In this document: piece after piece, positions 44,104-56,925 of the stretch
How the letters are laid out: each line of letters opens with the position of its first letter
Position numbering within the stretch: position 1 is the first letter of the stretch
Origin: Aureimonas altamirensis
Lineage (GTDB): Bacteria; Pseudomonadota; Alphaproteobacteria; Rhizobiales; Rhizobiaceae
Direction: 5' to 3'
Assembly (NCBI RefSeq): GCF_001463885.1
Contig: NZ_BBWQ01000001.1
Location: 124,001 to 188,000, forward strand
DNA: 64,000 bases
The notes under the pieces: model-generated
Seen by the model: only the letters and a program-made list of their open reading frames with translations
Told to the model about the DNA's origin: nothing
Databases searched by the model: none
Translations under genes and position numbers: made by a program

Positions 44104-45681
44104 ATGATGATGACAGACGTTCGGAGCGGCTTTGCCGCACTGGCCCTCGCAGCCTCGGTCTTCTTTGCCGGGGCCGCGCCGGCGACCGCGCAGACGCCGC
44201 CGGGCGTCCTGATCGTCGGCCAGATCGCCGAGCCGCAATCGCTGGACCCGCACCGGGTGACGGCGGCCAACGACTTCCGCATCCTGACGAATGTCTATGA
44301 TGGCCTCGTTCGGTACGAAGCGGGTACGCTCGACCTGGAGCCGGCGCTTGCCACCGCCTGGGACATCTCGGAGGATGGGCTTACCTACACGTTCACGCTG
44401 CGCGAGGGCGTGACCTTTCACGATGGGTCGGCTTTCGACGCGCAAGCGGTGAAGTTCAACTTCGACAGGATGCTCGACGAGGCCCACCCGTTCCACAATA
44501 CCGGGCCGTTTCCGCTGTCCTTTCAGTTCGATGCCGTCGACAGCGTCACGGTGATCGATCCGCTGACGGTCGAATTCACGCTGAAGGAGCCCTTCGCACC
44601 CTTTCTGTCCAACCTTGCCGCGCCGGTGGGCTTGATCGTTTCGCCTGCCGGGGTGGAAGCGACGGGCGGCGAGTTCGGCCGCAGCCCCTCGGGCACCGGG
44701 CCATTCCGCTTTGCCGAATGGGTGGCGAACCAGCGGGTGGTGGTGGAGGCCAACCCGGACTATTGGGACGGCGCCCCGCAACTCCAGGCCGTCGTCTTCC
44801 GGCCGATCACCGACGCCAATACACGGATTGCCGAGATGATGGCCGGCGGCATCGACGTTCTCGTTGAGACGCCCCCGGATAATGTCGCGGTCTTCCGCGA
44901 CGATCCAACCTTCGCCGTGCACGAGACGGTCGGGCCGCATGTCTGGTACCTGATCCTGAACACGCGTGACGGCCCGTTTGCGGACAAGCGGGTGCGGCAG
45001 GCAATCAATTATGCCGTCGACAAGCAGGGCATCGTGGACAACATCCTGCAGGGCACGGCGGAGGTGGCCGCAGGCCCGATCCCGCCCGCTTTCGACTGGG
45101 CGACCGACCCGGGCATTGCGCCTTATCCGCACGATCCCGAACGCGCCAGGGCGCTGCTGGCCGAGGCCGGCGTGACGCAAGCGGACATGACCTTCCTGGT
45201 GACGGAAGGCGGTTCCGGCATGCTGGACCCGGTGCAGATGGCGACGGCCATCCAGTCGGATCTCGCCGCTGTCGGGCTGAACGCCAACATCCAGACCTAC
45301 GAGTGGAACAGCTACCTTGCGCAGGTGAATGGCGGGCTTTCGGGCAAGGGCGACATGGCCGAAATGGCCTGGATGACGAACGATCCGGATACGCTGCCCT
45401 TTCTGACCCTGCATTCCAATGCGATGCCGGAGGCGGGCGGCTTCAATTCCGGCTATTACAGCAACCCGCATCTGGATGGCCTCCTGGATCAGGCCCGCAC
45501 GGCGATCGACTTCGAAGAGCGGGCGGACCTTTACCGCGAAATCCAGGGCCTCGTGCATGAGGAGGCCCCCTGGCTCTTCGTCGCCAACTGGAAGCAGAAC
45601 GCCGTGACGACGGCACGCGTGGAAGGGTTTACCCTGCAGCCCGATTTCACGCTGATCCTGCGCGACGTCGTGAAGAACTGA
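44104..45681 (+). CDS. Peptide/nickel-type ABC binding protein
   Basis: 525-residue family-5 solute-binding protein with a signal peptide ([20 protein letters not shown]). Typical segments are [60 protein letters not shown] and [10 protein letters not shown]. Four aligned genes form a Dpp-like importer. The ligand may be a di- or oligopeptide, opine or other amine compound and cannot be told from sequence. No NikR operator was seen upstream, so it is not assigned to nickel. Confidence 0.88.
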   Translation: MMMTDVRSGFAALALAASVFFAGAAPATAQTPPGVLIVGQIAEPQSLDPHRVTAANDFRILTNVYDGLVRYEAGTLDLEPALATAWDISEDGLTYTFTLREGVTFHDGSAFDAQAVKFNFDRMLDEAHPFHNTGPFPLSFQFDAVDSVTVIDPLTVEFTLKEPFAPFLSNLAAPVGLIVSPAGVEATGGEFGRSPSGTGPFRFAEWVANQRVVVEANPDYWDGAPQLQAVVFRPITDANTRIAEMMAGGIDVLVETPPDNVAVFRDDPTFAVHETVGPHVWYLILNTRDGPFADKRVRQAINYAVDKQGIVDNILQGTAEVAAGPIPPAFDWATDPGIAPYPHDPERARALLAEAGVTQADMTFLVTEGGSGMLDPVQMATAIQSDLAAVGLNANIQTYEWNSYLAQVNGGLSGKGDMAEMAWMTNDPDTLPFLTLHSNAMPEAGGFNSGYYSNPHLDGLLDQARTAIDFEERADLYREIQGLVHEEAPWLFVANWKQNAVTTARVEGFTLQPDFTLILRDVVKN

Positions 45682-45688
45682 GGCAGGC

Positions 45689-46636
45689 ATGGCGGCAACG
45701 ATCCTGAAGCGCCTGCTGGCTGCCGTGCCGGTGCTTGTCGGGCTTTCGATCCTGGTCTTCGCCATCATGGCGATGATACCGGGAGATACGGCGCTGGCCA
45801 TACTGGGATCCTATGCGACGCCCGAAAACGTCGCGCGGCTGAACGCGCAACTCGGCCTCGACCGGAGCCTGCCCGAACAATATCTGATCTGGGCCGGCAA
45901 CCTGCTGCAGGGCGATCTGGGGCAATCCTACATCCTCAACCGTCCGGTGCTGGACGAGGTGTCCGAGCGGTTCTCCGCAACCCTGATCCTTGCCGGAACG
46001 GCCCTCGTCCTAGCCTCGCTGCTCGGCATCCTTGCCGGGGTCGTCTCGGCGGTCCGGCAATTCGGCTGGGCGGATCGCATCGTAACCTTCGCGGTGCTGA
46101 TCGGCATTTCGATGCCGGCCTTCCTGCTGGGGCTGGTCTTCATTCTGGTGTTCGCGGTCCGGCTGCGCTGGCTGCCGGCCTCGGGCATGACGGCGGTCTA
46201 TGGCGGGGGTGGGCCCGGCGATATCCTCAAGCATCTCATCCTGCCTGCATCCACGCTGGCGATCATCGCGGCGGGCGTTATTGCGCGGCTGTCGCGCGCG
46301 GCCATGCTGGAGGTGCTGCGGCAGGATTTCATCCGCACCGCGCGCGCCAAGGGGCTGCCCGAACGTCTCGTGGTGGGGCGGCACGCCCTGCGCGCCGCAC
46401 TGGTGCAGATCATTCCCATCGTCGGGCTGCAGGCCGGCTTCGTGCTGGGCGGGGCGGTCTATGTGGAAACGGTGTTCCAGTGGCCGGGGCTGGGGGCCAT
46501 GCTGGTGCAGGCGGTTTCGACGCGCGATCTGCTGCTGGTGCAGGGTGGTGTCCTGGTTGCGGCGGGCTGCTACGTCCTCGTCAATCTGGCGGCCGATATC
46601 GCCCAGGCGATGGTGGATCCGAGGCTGCGGGTATGA
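45689..46636 (+). CDS. Peptide-type ABC permease (DppB-like)
   Basis: 315-residue permease with six helices. The first is at about 9-30, followed by AMIPGDTALAILGSYATPENVARLNAQLGLD, a DppB hallmark. The coupling loop is FIRTARAKGLPERLVVGRHALRAALVQII, and ETVFQWPGLGAMLVQAV closes the domain. It starts seven bases after the binding protein and ends at an ATGA overlap with the fused gene. Confidence 0.9.
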   Translation: MAATILKRLLAAVPVLVGLSILVFAIMAMIPGDTALAILGSYATPENVARLNAQLGLDRSLPEQYLIWAGNLLQGDLGQSYILNRPVLDEVSERFSATLILAGTALVLASLLGILAGVVSAVRQFGWADRIVTFAVLIGISMPAFLLGLVFILVFAVRLRWLPASGMTAVYGGGGPGDILKHLILPASTLAIIAAGVIARLSRAAMLEVLRQDFIRTARAKGLPERLVVGRHALRAALVQIIPIVGLQAGFVLGGAVYVETVFQWPGLGAMLVQAVSTRDLLLVQGGVLVAAGCYVLVNLAADIAQAMVDPRLRV

Positions 46637-48417
46637 CGATGCAGGCGCGCCCATCCACGCTGCGCCTTATCGTTGCCAACCGCCTTTCGGCAGCCGGCAT
46701 GGCGCTGTTTATCCTGATCCTGCTGATCGCGCTTGCCGCGCCGCTGCTGCCCCTGCCGGACCCGGACGCGACGGACACCGCCGCAAGACTGCGGCCGCCC
46801 TTTTCGCCCGGGCATCTGCTCGGCACCGACCCGCTCGGCCGCGATGTCCTTGCCCGCCTTGTCTGGGGTACGCGCGTTTCACTGGCCGTCGGTATCGGCG
46901 CAACGCTGGTGGCGGCGGTGCTGGGCACGGCACTGGGGCTTGTGGCTGGCTATGCCGGCGCGCGCACCGATACGTTGCTGATGCGCCTGGTGGACATGCT
47001 GATGGCCTTTCCCTACGTGCTGCTGGCGCTGGCCATCGTCGCCGTCCTGGGGCCGGGGCTGATCAACGCCCTTTATGCCATTGCGATCGTCAACATACCC
47101 TTCTTTGCGCGCAACATAAGGGGGCGCGTGCTGGGGTTGAGCCACCAGCCCTTCGTGGACGCGGCGCGGCTGTCGGGCAAGGGCCATTTGTCGATCCTGG
47201 CGACCGAAATCTTCCCCAACATCCTGCCGGTCATCGTGGTGACGATGTCGTCTACCGTTGGCTGGATGATCCTGGAAACGGCCGGCCTGTCGTTCCTGGG
47301 GCTCGGCGCGCAGCCGCCGCAAGCCGATCTGGGCTCGATGCTGGGGCAGGGGCGGGCGCAACTCTTTACCGCGGCGCATGTGGCGCTGGTTCCCGGCCTG
47401 ATGATCTTCATCCTGGTGATGAGCATCAATCTTGCCGGCGATGGCATCCGCGATGTCCTGGACCCGCGTCTGCGCTCGGGCGCGCTTGCGCGCCCGCAGG
47501 CCGTTACGGAAGTTGCGCGGCAGGCGGCTCCTGGGGCAGGGGCACGGACATCCACCCCGCAGACGGGGGCGCCCCTGTCGGTGGAGGGGCTGTCCGTCGG
47601 CTTTCGGTCGGGGCGGGCGATACGCCCGGCCGTGCGCGACGTTTCCCTGACGCTGCGGCAGGGCGAATGCCTGGGCGTGATCGGTGAGTCGGGCTCCGGC
47701 AAAAGCGTGACCGCCCTGTCGATCATGGGCCTCGTCGCCTCGCCCCCCGGTGTCATCACCGCCGGTGCGATCCGGCTGGATGGAGAAGATCTGCTGGATC
47801 GGCCTTCGCGGATGGCTTCCTTTCGCGGGGCAAGGGTGGCCTACATCTTCCAGGATCCGCTCACCAGCCTGCATCCCATGATGCCGGTGGGCCGCCAGAT
47901 CGCCGAGGCGGTCACGGCACACCGCGCGGTTGGCCGTGCGGAAGCCCGCCGCCGTACCCTGGCGCTGATGGAACAGGTGGGGTTGCCGGACCCGGCCGGG
48001 CGATACGGCGCCTATCCGCATCAACTGTCCGGCGGCCAGCGCCAGCGTGTCGGCATCGCCATGGCGCTCGCCAACGATCCCGACATCCTCGTGGCGGATG
48101 AGCCGACGACGGCACTGGACGTGACGGTGCAGGCCCGCATCCTGACGCTGCTGAAGGACTTGCAGCGGCAGCGAGGGCTGTCGCTGCTGTTGATCACGCA
48201 TGATTTCGGCGTCGTCGCCGGCATGTGCGACAGGGTGGCCGTAATGAAGGATGGTCGCATCGTGGAAGAGGGCGCCACGCGAAGCGTGCTCGATGCGCCG
48301 TCGCATGCCTATACGCGCCGCCTGATCGCCAGCGTGCCGAGGCCGGGCGAAGGCAGGCATTTCCTGTCGTGCGTCCGGGCCATGCGGGACATGGACGCCC
48401 TGGAGGCGCGCGCATGA
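46633..48417 (+). CDS. Fused ABC permease (DppC-like) and ATPase (DppD-like)
   Basis: 594-residue fusion. Residues 1 to about 285 are a DppC-type permease (LLGTDPLGRDVLARLVWGTR, the coupling loop DAARLSGKGHLSILATEIFPN, ETAGLSFLGLGAQPPQADLG). A Pro/Ala/Gly-rich linker (about 285-315) leads to a complete ATPase with Walker A GESGSGKSV, signature LSGGQRQR, Walker B ILVADEPTTALDVT and ITHDFGVVAG. The frame is continuous with no stop or shift, so the fusion is genuine unless the assembly is wrong. Such permease-ATPase fusions occur in some rhizobial importers. It forms the transporter with the DppB-like permease and the separate second ATPase. Confidence 0.9.
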   Translation: MTMQARPSTLRLIVANRLSAAGMALFILILLIALAAPLLPLPDPDATDTAARLRPPFSPGHLLGTDPLGRDVLARLVWGTRVSLAVGIGATLVAAVLGTALGLVAGYAGARTDTLLMRLVDMLMAFPYVLLALAIVAVLGPGLINALYAIAIVNIPFFARNIRGRVLGLSHQPFVDAARLSGKGHLSILATEIFPNILPVIVVTMSSTVGWMILETAGLSFLGLGAQPPQADLGSMLGQGRAQLFTAAHVALVPGLMIFILVMSINLAGDGIRDVLDPRLRSGALARPQAVTEVARQAAPGAGARTSTPQTGAPLSVEGLSVGFRSGRAIRPAVRDVSLTLRQGECLGVIGESGSGKSVTALSIMGLVASPPGVITAGAIRLDGEDLLDRPSRMASFRGARVAYIFQDPLTSLHPMMPVGRQIAEAVTAHRAVGRAEARRRTLALMEQVGLPDPAGRYGAYPHQLSGGQRQRVGIAMALANDPDILVADEPTTALDVTVQARILTLLKDLQRQRGLSLLLITHDFGVVAGMCDRVAVMKDGRIVEEGATRSVLDAPSHAYTRRLIASVPRPGEGRHFLSCVRAMRDMDALEARA

Positions 48418-49223
48418 TCGTCCAGCCCGCCATCGAGGTCGAGAACCTCAACCGCACCTTCCGGCGCGGCGGCTGGCTGTCCAGCGGCAGTGACATCGTC
48501 GCCGTGTGCGACGCCACCTTCCAGGTGGCCCGGGGCGAGACCCTGGCGATCGTCGGGGAGTCCGGTTCCGGCAAGTCCACCATCGCGCGCATGCTCGTCG
48601 GCCTCGACAGGCCGACGCGCGGCACGATCCGCCTCGAGGGGCAGGATCTGTCCACGCTGACAGGGCGGGACCGGCGCATGCTCGGCCGCCGCATCCAGTA
48701 CGTGTTCCAGGACCCGGTCGCCTCCCTGAACCCGCGCCACCGGATCGGCGAGATCCTCGGCAGTACGTTGGCGGGGCTTGCCGCAATGGCGGGCAGGGCC
48801 GCGCGCCGCGCTCGCATGGAAGAGCTGCTGCATCATGTGGGGCTGGAGGCCGAGTCGCTGCAGCGCTACCCGCACGAATTCTCGGGCGGGCAGGCGCAGC
48901 GCATCGCCATTGCCAGGGCGCTGGCCGCAGAGGCGCGCATCATCGTGCTGGACGAGCCCGTCAGCGCGCTGGACGTGTCGGTGCAGGCGCAGGTTCTGCT
49001 GCTGCTGGACAGGCTGAAGGCCGAGTTCGACCTGACCTATGTCTTCATCAGCCACGACCTTGCGGTCGTGGAGGCGATCTCCGATCGGGTGATGGTGATG
49101 CAAGGGGGCGAGATCGTGGAGACCGGGTCGGCCGAAGGGCTGTTCGCGGCGCCCCGGGCCGCCTATACGCGGTCGCTTCTGGCCAGCGCGCCGAGGCTGG
49201 ATCGAGCGTCCGAAACGCTCTAA
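48414..49223 (+). CDS. Peptide-type ABC ATPase (DppF-like)
   Basis: 269-residue ATPase: Walker A GESGSGKST, QYVFQDPVASLNPRHRIGEIL, signature FSGGQAQR, Walker B IIVLDEPVSALDVSV, H-loop ISHDLAVVEAISD and the C-terminal oligopeptide-type PRAAYTRSLLASAPRL. The ATG at 48414 overlaps the stop of the fused gene. An in-frame extension to 48225 lies within that gene and was rejected. Last member of the operon. Confidence 0.9.
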   Translation: MIVQPAIEVENLNRTFRRGGWLSSGSDIVAVCDATFQVARGETLAIVGESGSGKSTIARMLVGLDRPTRGTIRLEGQDLSTLTGRDRRMLGRRIQYVFQDPVASLNPRHRIGEILGSTLAGLAAMAGRAARRARMEELLHHVGLEAESLQRYPHEFSGGQAQRIAIARALAAEARIIVLDEPVSALDVSVQAQVLLLLDRLKAEFDLTYVFISHDLAVVEAISDRVMVMQGGEIVETGSAEGLFAAPRAAYTRSLLASAPRLDRASETL

Positions 49224-49253
49224 GAGGGCATTGGTCAACAAGGACGATCACCG

Positions 49254-50318
49254 ATGAGCGATGGTACCCAGCACCGGGCCTTCATGATCTTCCTGACGAT
49301 CGTGACGATCGGCTTTTTGTGGCTGATCCAGCCCTATATGGGGGCGGTGCTGTGGGCCATCGTGCTGGCCGTCATTTTCGACCCGGTCCACCGCCGCATC
49401 CAGTCCGGCATGAACGGCCGCGACTCGCTTGCCGCGGCGATCAGCGTTCTGGTGTGCATTCTCGTGGCGATCATTCCGATGGCCTTCCTGGTGGGCTCGA
49501 TCGTGCAGGAGGGGCGGAGCCTCTACAGCCGCATGACGAGCGGTGGCTTCGAGCCGGCGGCCTACGGGCAGGCCCTCTACGACCGCCTGCCGAGCGAGCT
49601 GCAGGAGTTTCTGCAGGGGCTGGGCGCCGACAATCTTTCGGAGCGCATCACCTCGGCTGCGGCACAAGCGGGGCAGATCGTGGCCGGGCAGGCCTGGAAT
49701 TTCGGGCAGGGGACGCTGGGCTTCTTCGTCGCCGTGGGCCTGATGATCTATCTTCTGTTCTTCCTGTTCCGCGATGGCGACCGGATCGCCCGGGCCCTGC
49801 GCAACGCATCGCCGCTGCGGCCGGATCATACCGAAGCGATCCTGAGCCGCTTCATATCCGTGGTGCGCGCCACCGTGCGCGGCAATTTCATTATTGCAGG
49901 GTTGCAGGGCGCCATCGGCGGCATCGCCTTCTGGTCGCTTGGTGTCAACGGCGCGGTGCTGTGGGGCACCATCATGGCCTTCCTGTCGCTGCTGCCGGCC
50001 GTCGGCGCAGCCATCGTCTGGATGCCGGTCGCGCTTCACTTCCTGCTGACGGGCGAATACGTCAAGGGCGCCATCCTGATCGGCGTCGGCGTCGCTGTCA
50101 TCGGCCTCGTCGACAACGTGCTGCGGCCGCCGTTGGTGGGCAAGGAAACCCGGCTTCCCGACTATATGGTCCTGTTTTCGACGGTCGGCGGCCTGACCCT
50201 GCTCGGCATCAACGGTTTCATCATCGGTCCGCTGATCGCCGCCCTGTTCGTAACGGTCTGGTCTCTCTACACCGAAGAGCGGCGCAAGCGGCCGCAGCTT
50301 ATCACGACCGATCGCTGA
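49254..50318 (+). CDS. AI-2E family transporter (PerM/YdiK-like membrane protein)
   Basis: 354-residue multi-pass protein of the AI-2 exporter superfamily. Helices lie at about 9-45 and 60-85, with a further group from about residue 150 to the end. The family block [43 protein letters not shown] is clear. Members export quorum signals, other small molecules or sodium. The function is not established here. It starts 30 bases after the ABC ATPase and may be in the same transcript. Its last 17 bases overlap the convergent glpK end. Confidence 0.86.
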   Translation: MSDGTQHRAFMIFLTIVTIGFLWLIQPYMGAVLWAIVLAVIFDPVHRRIQSGMNGRDSLAAAISVLVCILVAIIPMAFLVGSIVQEGRSLYSRMTSGGFEPAAYGQALYDRLPSELQEFLQGLGADNLSERITSAAAQAGQIVAGQAWNFGQGTLGFFVAVGLMIYLLFFLFRDGDRIARALRNASPLRPDHTEAILSRFISVVRATVRGNFIIAGLQGAIGGIAFWSLGVNGAVLWGTIMAFLSLLPAVGAAIVWMPVALHFLLTGEYVKGAILIGVGVAVIGLVDNVLRPPLVGKETRLPDYMVLFSTVGGLTLLGINGFIIGPLIAALFVTVWSLYTEERRKRPQLITTDR

Positions 50319-51795
50319 GAACGCGCCGGACGGCATCCTCCCACCCGGCCAGCTTGCGGTTTCGCAGGTCCTGCCGCATCGAGGGCTCGAACCGCCGGTC
50401 GAGGTTCCAGCGTTCGGCGAAGCCATCCATGTCCGGCCAGACGCCGCAATGGCGGCCCGCCAGCCAGGCGGCACCGAGGGCGGTCGTCTCCAGGACGGTG
50501 GGCCGGTCGACCGGGGCGTCCAGAAGGTCGGCAAGCCGCTGCATGGTCCAGTCGCTGGCAACCATGCCGCCGTCCACGCGCAACACGGTGTCGGAAGCGG
50601 CGGGCCAGTCGCGCCGCATGGCATGCAGCAGATCGGCCGTCTGGTAGCAGACGGCCTCCAGCGCCGCCCTGGCGAAGTCGTCCGGCCCGGTATCGCGCGT
50701 CAACCCGAAGATCGCACCGCGCGCGTCGGCATCCCACCAGGGCGCGCCCAGCCCGGTAAAGGCCGGCACCAGATACACATCCTGCCTGTCGTCGACGCGC
50801 TCGGCCATCAGGCCCGTGTCGGAGGCGCGCTGCACGATCTTCAACCCGTCGCGCAGCCATTGCACCGCCGCCCCGGCAATGAAGATGGAGCCTTCCAGCG
50901 CATAGGTGGACTGTCCGTCGAGGCGGTAGGCCAGCGTCGACAGAAGGCGGTTGCCGGAACGCACCCGCTCGGTCCCGGTGTTGAGGACGGCGAAGCAGCC
51001 GGTGCCGTAGGTGGATTTCATCATGCCCGGCCTGAAGCAGGCATTGCCCAGGACGGCGGCGTGCTGGTCGCCTGCCATTCCGCAGATGCGGATGGCCCCG
51101 CCAAAGAGGGCAGGGTCCGTTTCGCCGAAATCGGCGGCGCAGTCGCGAATGTCGGGCAGCAGTGCGGCGGGTACGTCGACCAGCCGCAACAGCTCTTCGT
51201 CCCAGGCGTTGGCCGCGGTATCGAACAGCATGGTCCGGGCGGCGTTGGTTGCATCGGTCAGGTGGGTGCGGCCGCCCGTCAGCCGCCAGAGGAGAAACGT
51301 ATCGACCGTCCCGAAGGCCAGCTTGCCCTCTTCGGCCCTTGCGCGCGCGCCGTCCACATTATCGAGAATCCAGGCGATCTTGGTGCCCGAGAAATACGAG
51401 TCGATGACAAGACCGGTCTTGTCCATGACGGTGGCTTCCGCGCCGTCGCGCACCAGTTGCCGGCAGCGTTCGGCGGTGCGCCTGTCCTGCCAGACGATGG
51501 CGTTGTGGATCGGCCGGCCCGTGCCCCGCTCCCAGATGATGGTCGTCTCTCGCTGGTTGGTGATGCCGAGGCCGGCAATGTCCGCTGCCGACAGCGACGC
51601 ATCGGCCAGCGCCCGCTTTACGGTTGCAAGGACAGTGCGCCAGATTTCTTCGGGGTCATGCTCCACCCAGCCGGATTGCGGCAGGATCTGGCCGAACTCC
51701 TCCTGCGCGACGCCAACCACCCGGAAGGACGCGTCGAAGACGATGGCGCGCGTGGATGTCGTGCCCTGGTCGATGGCGAGGATATAGCCGGACAT
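50302..51795 (-). CDS. glpK: Glycerol kinase
   Basis: 497-residue FGGY kinase. The N-terminal phosphate loop is [49 protein letters not shown] contacts glycerol, and [27 protein letters not shown] and [20 protein letters not shown] are diagnostic for GlpK. It phosphorylates glycerol imported by the adjacent transporter, giving the substrate of GlpD. It is the last gene of the glp operon, after a strong hairpin that may lower its expression relative to glpV. Confidence 0.95.
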   Translation of the reverse strand: MSGYILAIDQGTTSTRAIVFDASFRVVGVAQEEFGQILPQSGWVEHDPEEIWRTVLATVKRALADASLSAADIAGLGITNQRETTIIWERGTGRPIHNAIVWQDRRTAERCRQLVRDGAEATVMDKTGLVIDSYFSGTKIAWILDNVDGARARAEEGKLAFGTVDTFLLWRLTGGRTHLTDATNAARTMLFDTAANAWDEELLRLVDVPAALLPDIRDCAADFGETDPALFGGAIRICGMAGDQHAAVLGNACFRPGMMKSTYGTGCFAVLNTGTERVRSGNRLLSTLAYRLDGQSTYALEGSIFIAGAAVQWLRDGLKIVQRASDTGLMAERVDDRQDVYLVPAFTGLGAPWWDADARGAIFGLTRDTGPDDFARAALEAVCYQTADLLHAMRRDWPAASDTVLRVDGGMVASDWTMQRLADLLDAPVDRPTVLETTALGAAWLAGRHCGVWPDMDGFAERWNLDRRFEPSMRQDLRNRKLAGWEDAVRRVLSDRS

Positions 51796-51838
51796 GGGTT
51801 TTGGGTCCTCCCGTTGGGTCTGTGGCGGCGGTGAAATG

Positions 51839-51869
51839 AAGGGGCCGGACCTCTCGGCCCGGCCCCTTT
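51839..51869 (-). terminator. Hairpin between glpV and glpK, probable attenuator
   Basis: GGGGCCGG (51841-51848) and CCGGCCCC (51859-51866) form an 8-bp GC stem. On the transcribed strand it is followed by TTCATTT, a weak T-tract. It lies 29 bases after the glpV stop and 44 before glpK. Confidence 0.6.
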
Positions 51870-51897
51870 CGATGGATGACAGATATGCCGCAGCGGC

Positions 51898-53661
<1,764 letters not shown>

Positions 53662-53747
53662 GAAGATTCCTCCCAGGAACGATGTTGACCGGAGATAAAC
53701 CCGTTCCCGCGCGACCGGCGGCGCGCGGCGGGCACAGTCACGCCGCT

Positions 53748-54035
53748 TCAGACGAAGCGGAACACCAGCCCCGCATAGGCGAGGCAGACGAGAAGCGCCG
53801 GCCACAAGGTCGCGTCCTCGAAGAAGAAAAGAGAGCCGAGGCATATGAAGGCCGAGCCGAGCAGCGACAGGAACAGGCGGTCGCCGCGTGTCGTCTCGAA
53901 GCGCAGTATGCCGTAGCGCGGGCCGCCTCCCGGTGACACGACCTCCCAGACGCCCATCAGGGCGATCAGCAGGGCGATGGTCAGGAAGAAGATCGCCGTC
54001 GGCCATGTCCAGGCCATCCATGAGAAATCGGGCAT
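53748..54035 (-). CDS. glpU: GlpU, DUF2160 membrane protein of the glycerol transporter locus
   Basis: 95-residue protein with three hydrophobic segments (about 9-29, 50-65, 70-90), beginning MPDFSWMAWTWPTAIFFLTI and containing the invariant VVSPGGGPRYGILRFETTRGDRLFLSLLGSAF. The family (DUF2160) occurs almost only between glpQ and glpV in these operons. Its role in transport is unproven. GGAGGTGA precedes the ATG. A long overlapping frame upstream is out-of-frame glpQ sequence. Confidence 0.9.
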   Translation of the reverse strand: MPDFSWMAWTWPTAIFFLTIALLIALMGVWEVVSPGGGPRYGILRFETTRGDRLFLSLLGSAFICLGSLFFFEDATLWPALLVCLAYAGLVFRFV

Positions 54036-54046
54036 GGTCACCTCCG

Positions 54047-54936
<890 letters not shown>

Positions 54937-54940
<4 letters not shown>

Positions 54941-55827
54941 GACTGGTCCCCCTGGCCCTGCGGCCGGTCCACGCCGACATTCGTCATCACGGTGTAGAAA
55001 ACCCACGACAGGGCCAGCACGATCAGGAAGTAGATCAGGCTCATCGCTGCCGCCGGGCCGAGGTCGAACTGGCCGACCGCCGTCTTGACGAGGTCGATCG
55101 ACAGGAAGGTTGTGGAATTGCCGGGTCCGCCGCCGGTGACGACGAAGGGCTCGGTGTAGATCATGAAGGAGTCCATGAAGCGCAGCAGGACGGCGATCAC
55201 CAGCACACGGCCCATCTTCGGCAACTGGATGTAGCGGAAGACCGCCCAGCGCGAGGCGCCGTCGATGCGGGCGGCCTGGTAATAGGCATCGGGAATGGAG
55301 ACGAGGCCGGCATAGCACAGAAGCACGACGAGGCTTGTCCAGTGCCAGACATCCATCACGATGACGGTGATCCAGGCGTCCAGCGGGTTCTGCACGTAAT
55401 TATAGTCGATGCCGAGCCGCGTCAGGGTGGCGCCGAGAAGGCCGATATCGGTGCGTCCGAAGACCTGCCATATGGTGCCCACCACGTTCCACGGGATCAG
55501 CAGCGGCAACGCCATCAGCACCAGGCACACCGGAACCCAGAAACCCTTGCGCGGCATGGCAAGCGCCACCACGATCCCCAGCGGCACCTCGATCGCCAGG
55601 ATGATCGCCGAAAACAGAAGGTTGCGGCCCAGCGCATCGTGGAACCTCGAGGATTGCAGGATTTCGGTGAACCACTCCGTGCCGGCCCAGAAGAACTCGT
55701 TCTGGCCGAACGTGTCCTGCACCGAGTAGTTGACGACCGTCATCAGCGGGATCACCGCCGAAAAGGCGACGAGGACAAGCACCGGCAGGACCATCAGCCA
55801 GGCGCGGTTGTTCCAGGTTTTGTCCAT
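54937..55827 (-). CDS. glpP: GlpP, glycerol ABC permease
   Basis: 296-residue MalF-type permease with six helices, the first at about 10-32. The coupling loop is QAARIDGASRWAVFRYIQLPKMG, and YTEPFVVTGGGPGNSTTFLSIDLVKTAV is a typical MalF-like stretch. It starts four bases after the glpT stop and overlaps glpQ by an ATGA. The gene symbol follows the Rhizobium glycerol locus. Confidence 0.91.
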
Positions 55828-55830
55828 CGG

Positions 55831-56913
55831 TCAGGCCCTCCCGCCCACAAGCCAGGAATCGGCATACAGGTTGACGGCGCGCGGCTCGAAAAGCACCGCC
55901 GCATCGGCCGGAACCGGCGCGTCGTCGGTCAGTACCGCGGTCAGCTTTTCGTCGCCGAGGCGCGACCGCACGATGCGGCTGGAGCCGATATCCTCGACCT
56001 TGTCGATGGTGATCGGCAGCGCACCGTGGGTGCCCGCCGGCACGACGCGGACGAATTCCGGCCGGACGCCGATCTGCGTGCGGGCATCGACCGCTGCCGT
56101 CAGGCCCGGCGGCAAGGGCAGGCGCTGCCCGCCGACGAAGGCGACGCCATCGGCGAGGCGGCAGGACAGGACATTCATGCCCGGAGAGCCGATGAAATAA
56201 CCGACGAAAGTGTGCTTCGGCCGCTCGAACAGCTCTTCCGGCGTGCCGATCTGCACCACTTCGCCCTCGTACATCACCACTACCTTGTCGGCGAAGGTGA
56301 GCGCTTCCGTCTGATCGTGGGTGACGTAGATCATCGTGGTGCCGAACTGGCCGTGCAGCTCTTTCAACTGCGAGCGCAGGATCCACTTCATGTGCGGGTC
56401 GATGACGGTCAGCGGCTCATCGAACAGGATGGCGGCGACGTCCGAGCGGACCAGTCCGCGCCCCAGCGAGATTTTCTGCTTTTCGTCGGCGGTCAGGCCG
56501 CGCGCCTTGCGGCCCGCCTTGTCGGCAAGCCCGAGCCGCTCCAGCATGGCGGCCACGCGGCGGCCGATCTCGGCCTCGGGCACACGGCGGTTGCGCAGGG
56601 GAAAGGCGAGGTTTTCCGCAACGGTCATCGTGTCGTAGATCACCGGAAACTGGAACACCTGCGCGATGTTGCGGCGCTCGGGCGAGAGGTCCGTCACGTC
56701 ACGCTCGTCGAAGAGGATGCGCCCCTCGGTGGGGGTCAGCAGGCCCGACATGATGTTGAGCAGCGTGGTCTTGCCGCAGCCGGACGGGCCCAGCAGCGCA
56801 TAGGCGCCGCCATCGTCGAACGTATGGTCGATCTGCCGCAGGGCATAGGTGCCCGCGGCGGCCAGTTGCGGCGTGTAGGCGTGGCGGAGGCGATCAAGGC
56901 GGATACTGGCCAT
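55831..56913 (-). CDS. glpT: GlpT, glycerol ABC ATPase
   Basis: 360-residue MalK-type ATPase (not the glycerol-3-phosphate antiporter). Walker A is GPSGCGKTT, FQFPVIYDTMTVAENLAFPLRNRR follows, Walker B lies in AAILFDEPLTVIDPH and the H-loop is VTHDQTEALTFAD. The signature loop is degenerate: ARGLTADEKQKISLGRGLVRSDV replaces LSGGQ. The C-terminal TOBE-like domain ends the chain. It pairs with GlpS, so asymmetric ATP sites are expected. Known glycerol ABC systems show the same feature. Confidence 0.9.
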   Translation of the reverse strand: MASIRLDRLRHAYTPQLAAAGTYALRQIDHTFDDGGAYALLGPSGCGKTTLLNIMSGLLTPTEGRILFDERDVTDLSPERRNIAQVFQFPVIYDTMTVAENLAFPLRNRRVPEAEIGRRVAAMLERLGLADKAGRKARGLTADEKQKISLGRGLVRSDVAAILFDEPLTVIDPHMKWILRSQLKELHGQFGTTMIYVTHDQTEALTFADKVVVMYEGEVVQIGTPEELFERPKHTFVGYFIGSPGMNVLSCRLADGVAFVGGQRLPLPPGLTAAVDARTQIGVRPEFVRVVPAGTHGALPITIDKVEDIGSSRIVRSRLGDEKLTAVLTDDAPVPADAAVLFEPRAVNLYADSWLVGGRA

Positions 56914-56925
56914 CGGCGTTTTCCC

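Noticed and set aside
44104-49223. Second nickel transporter
   Set aside because: The binding protein belongs to the broad peptide/nickel family, but there is no NikR operator upstream and no nickel gene nearby. A peptide or amine substrate is at least as likely.
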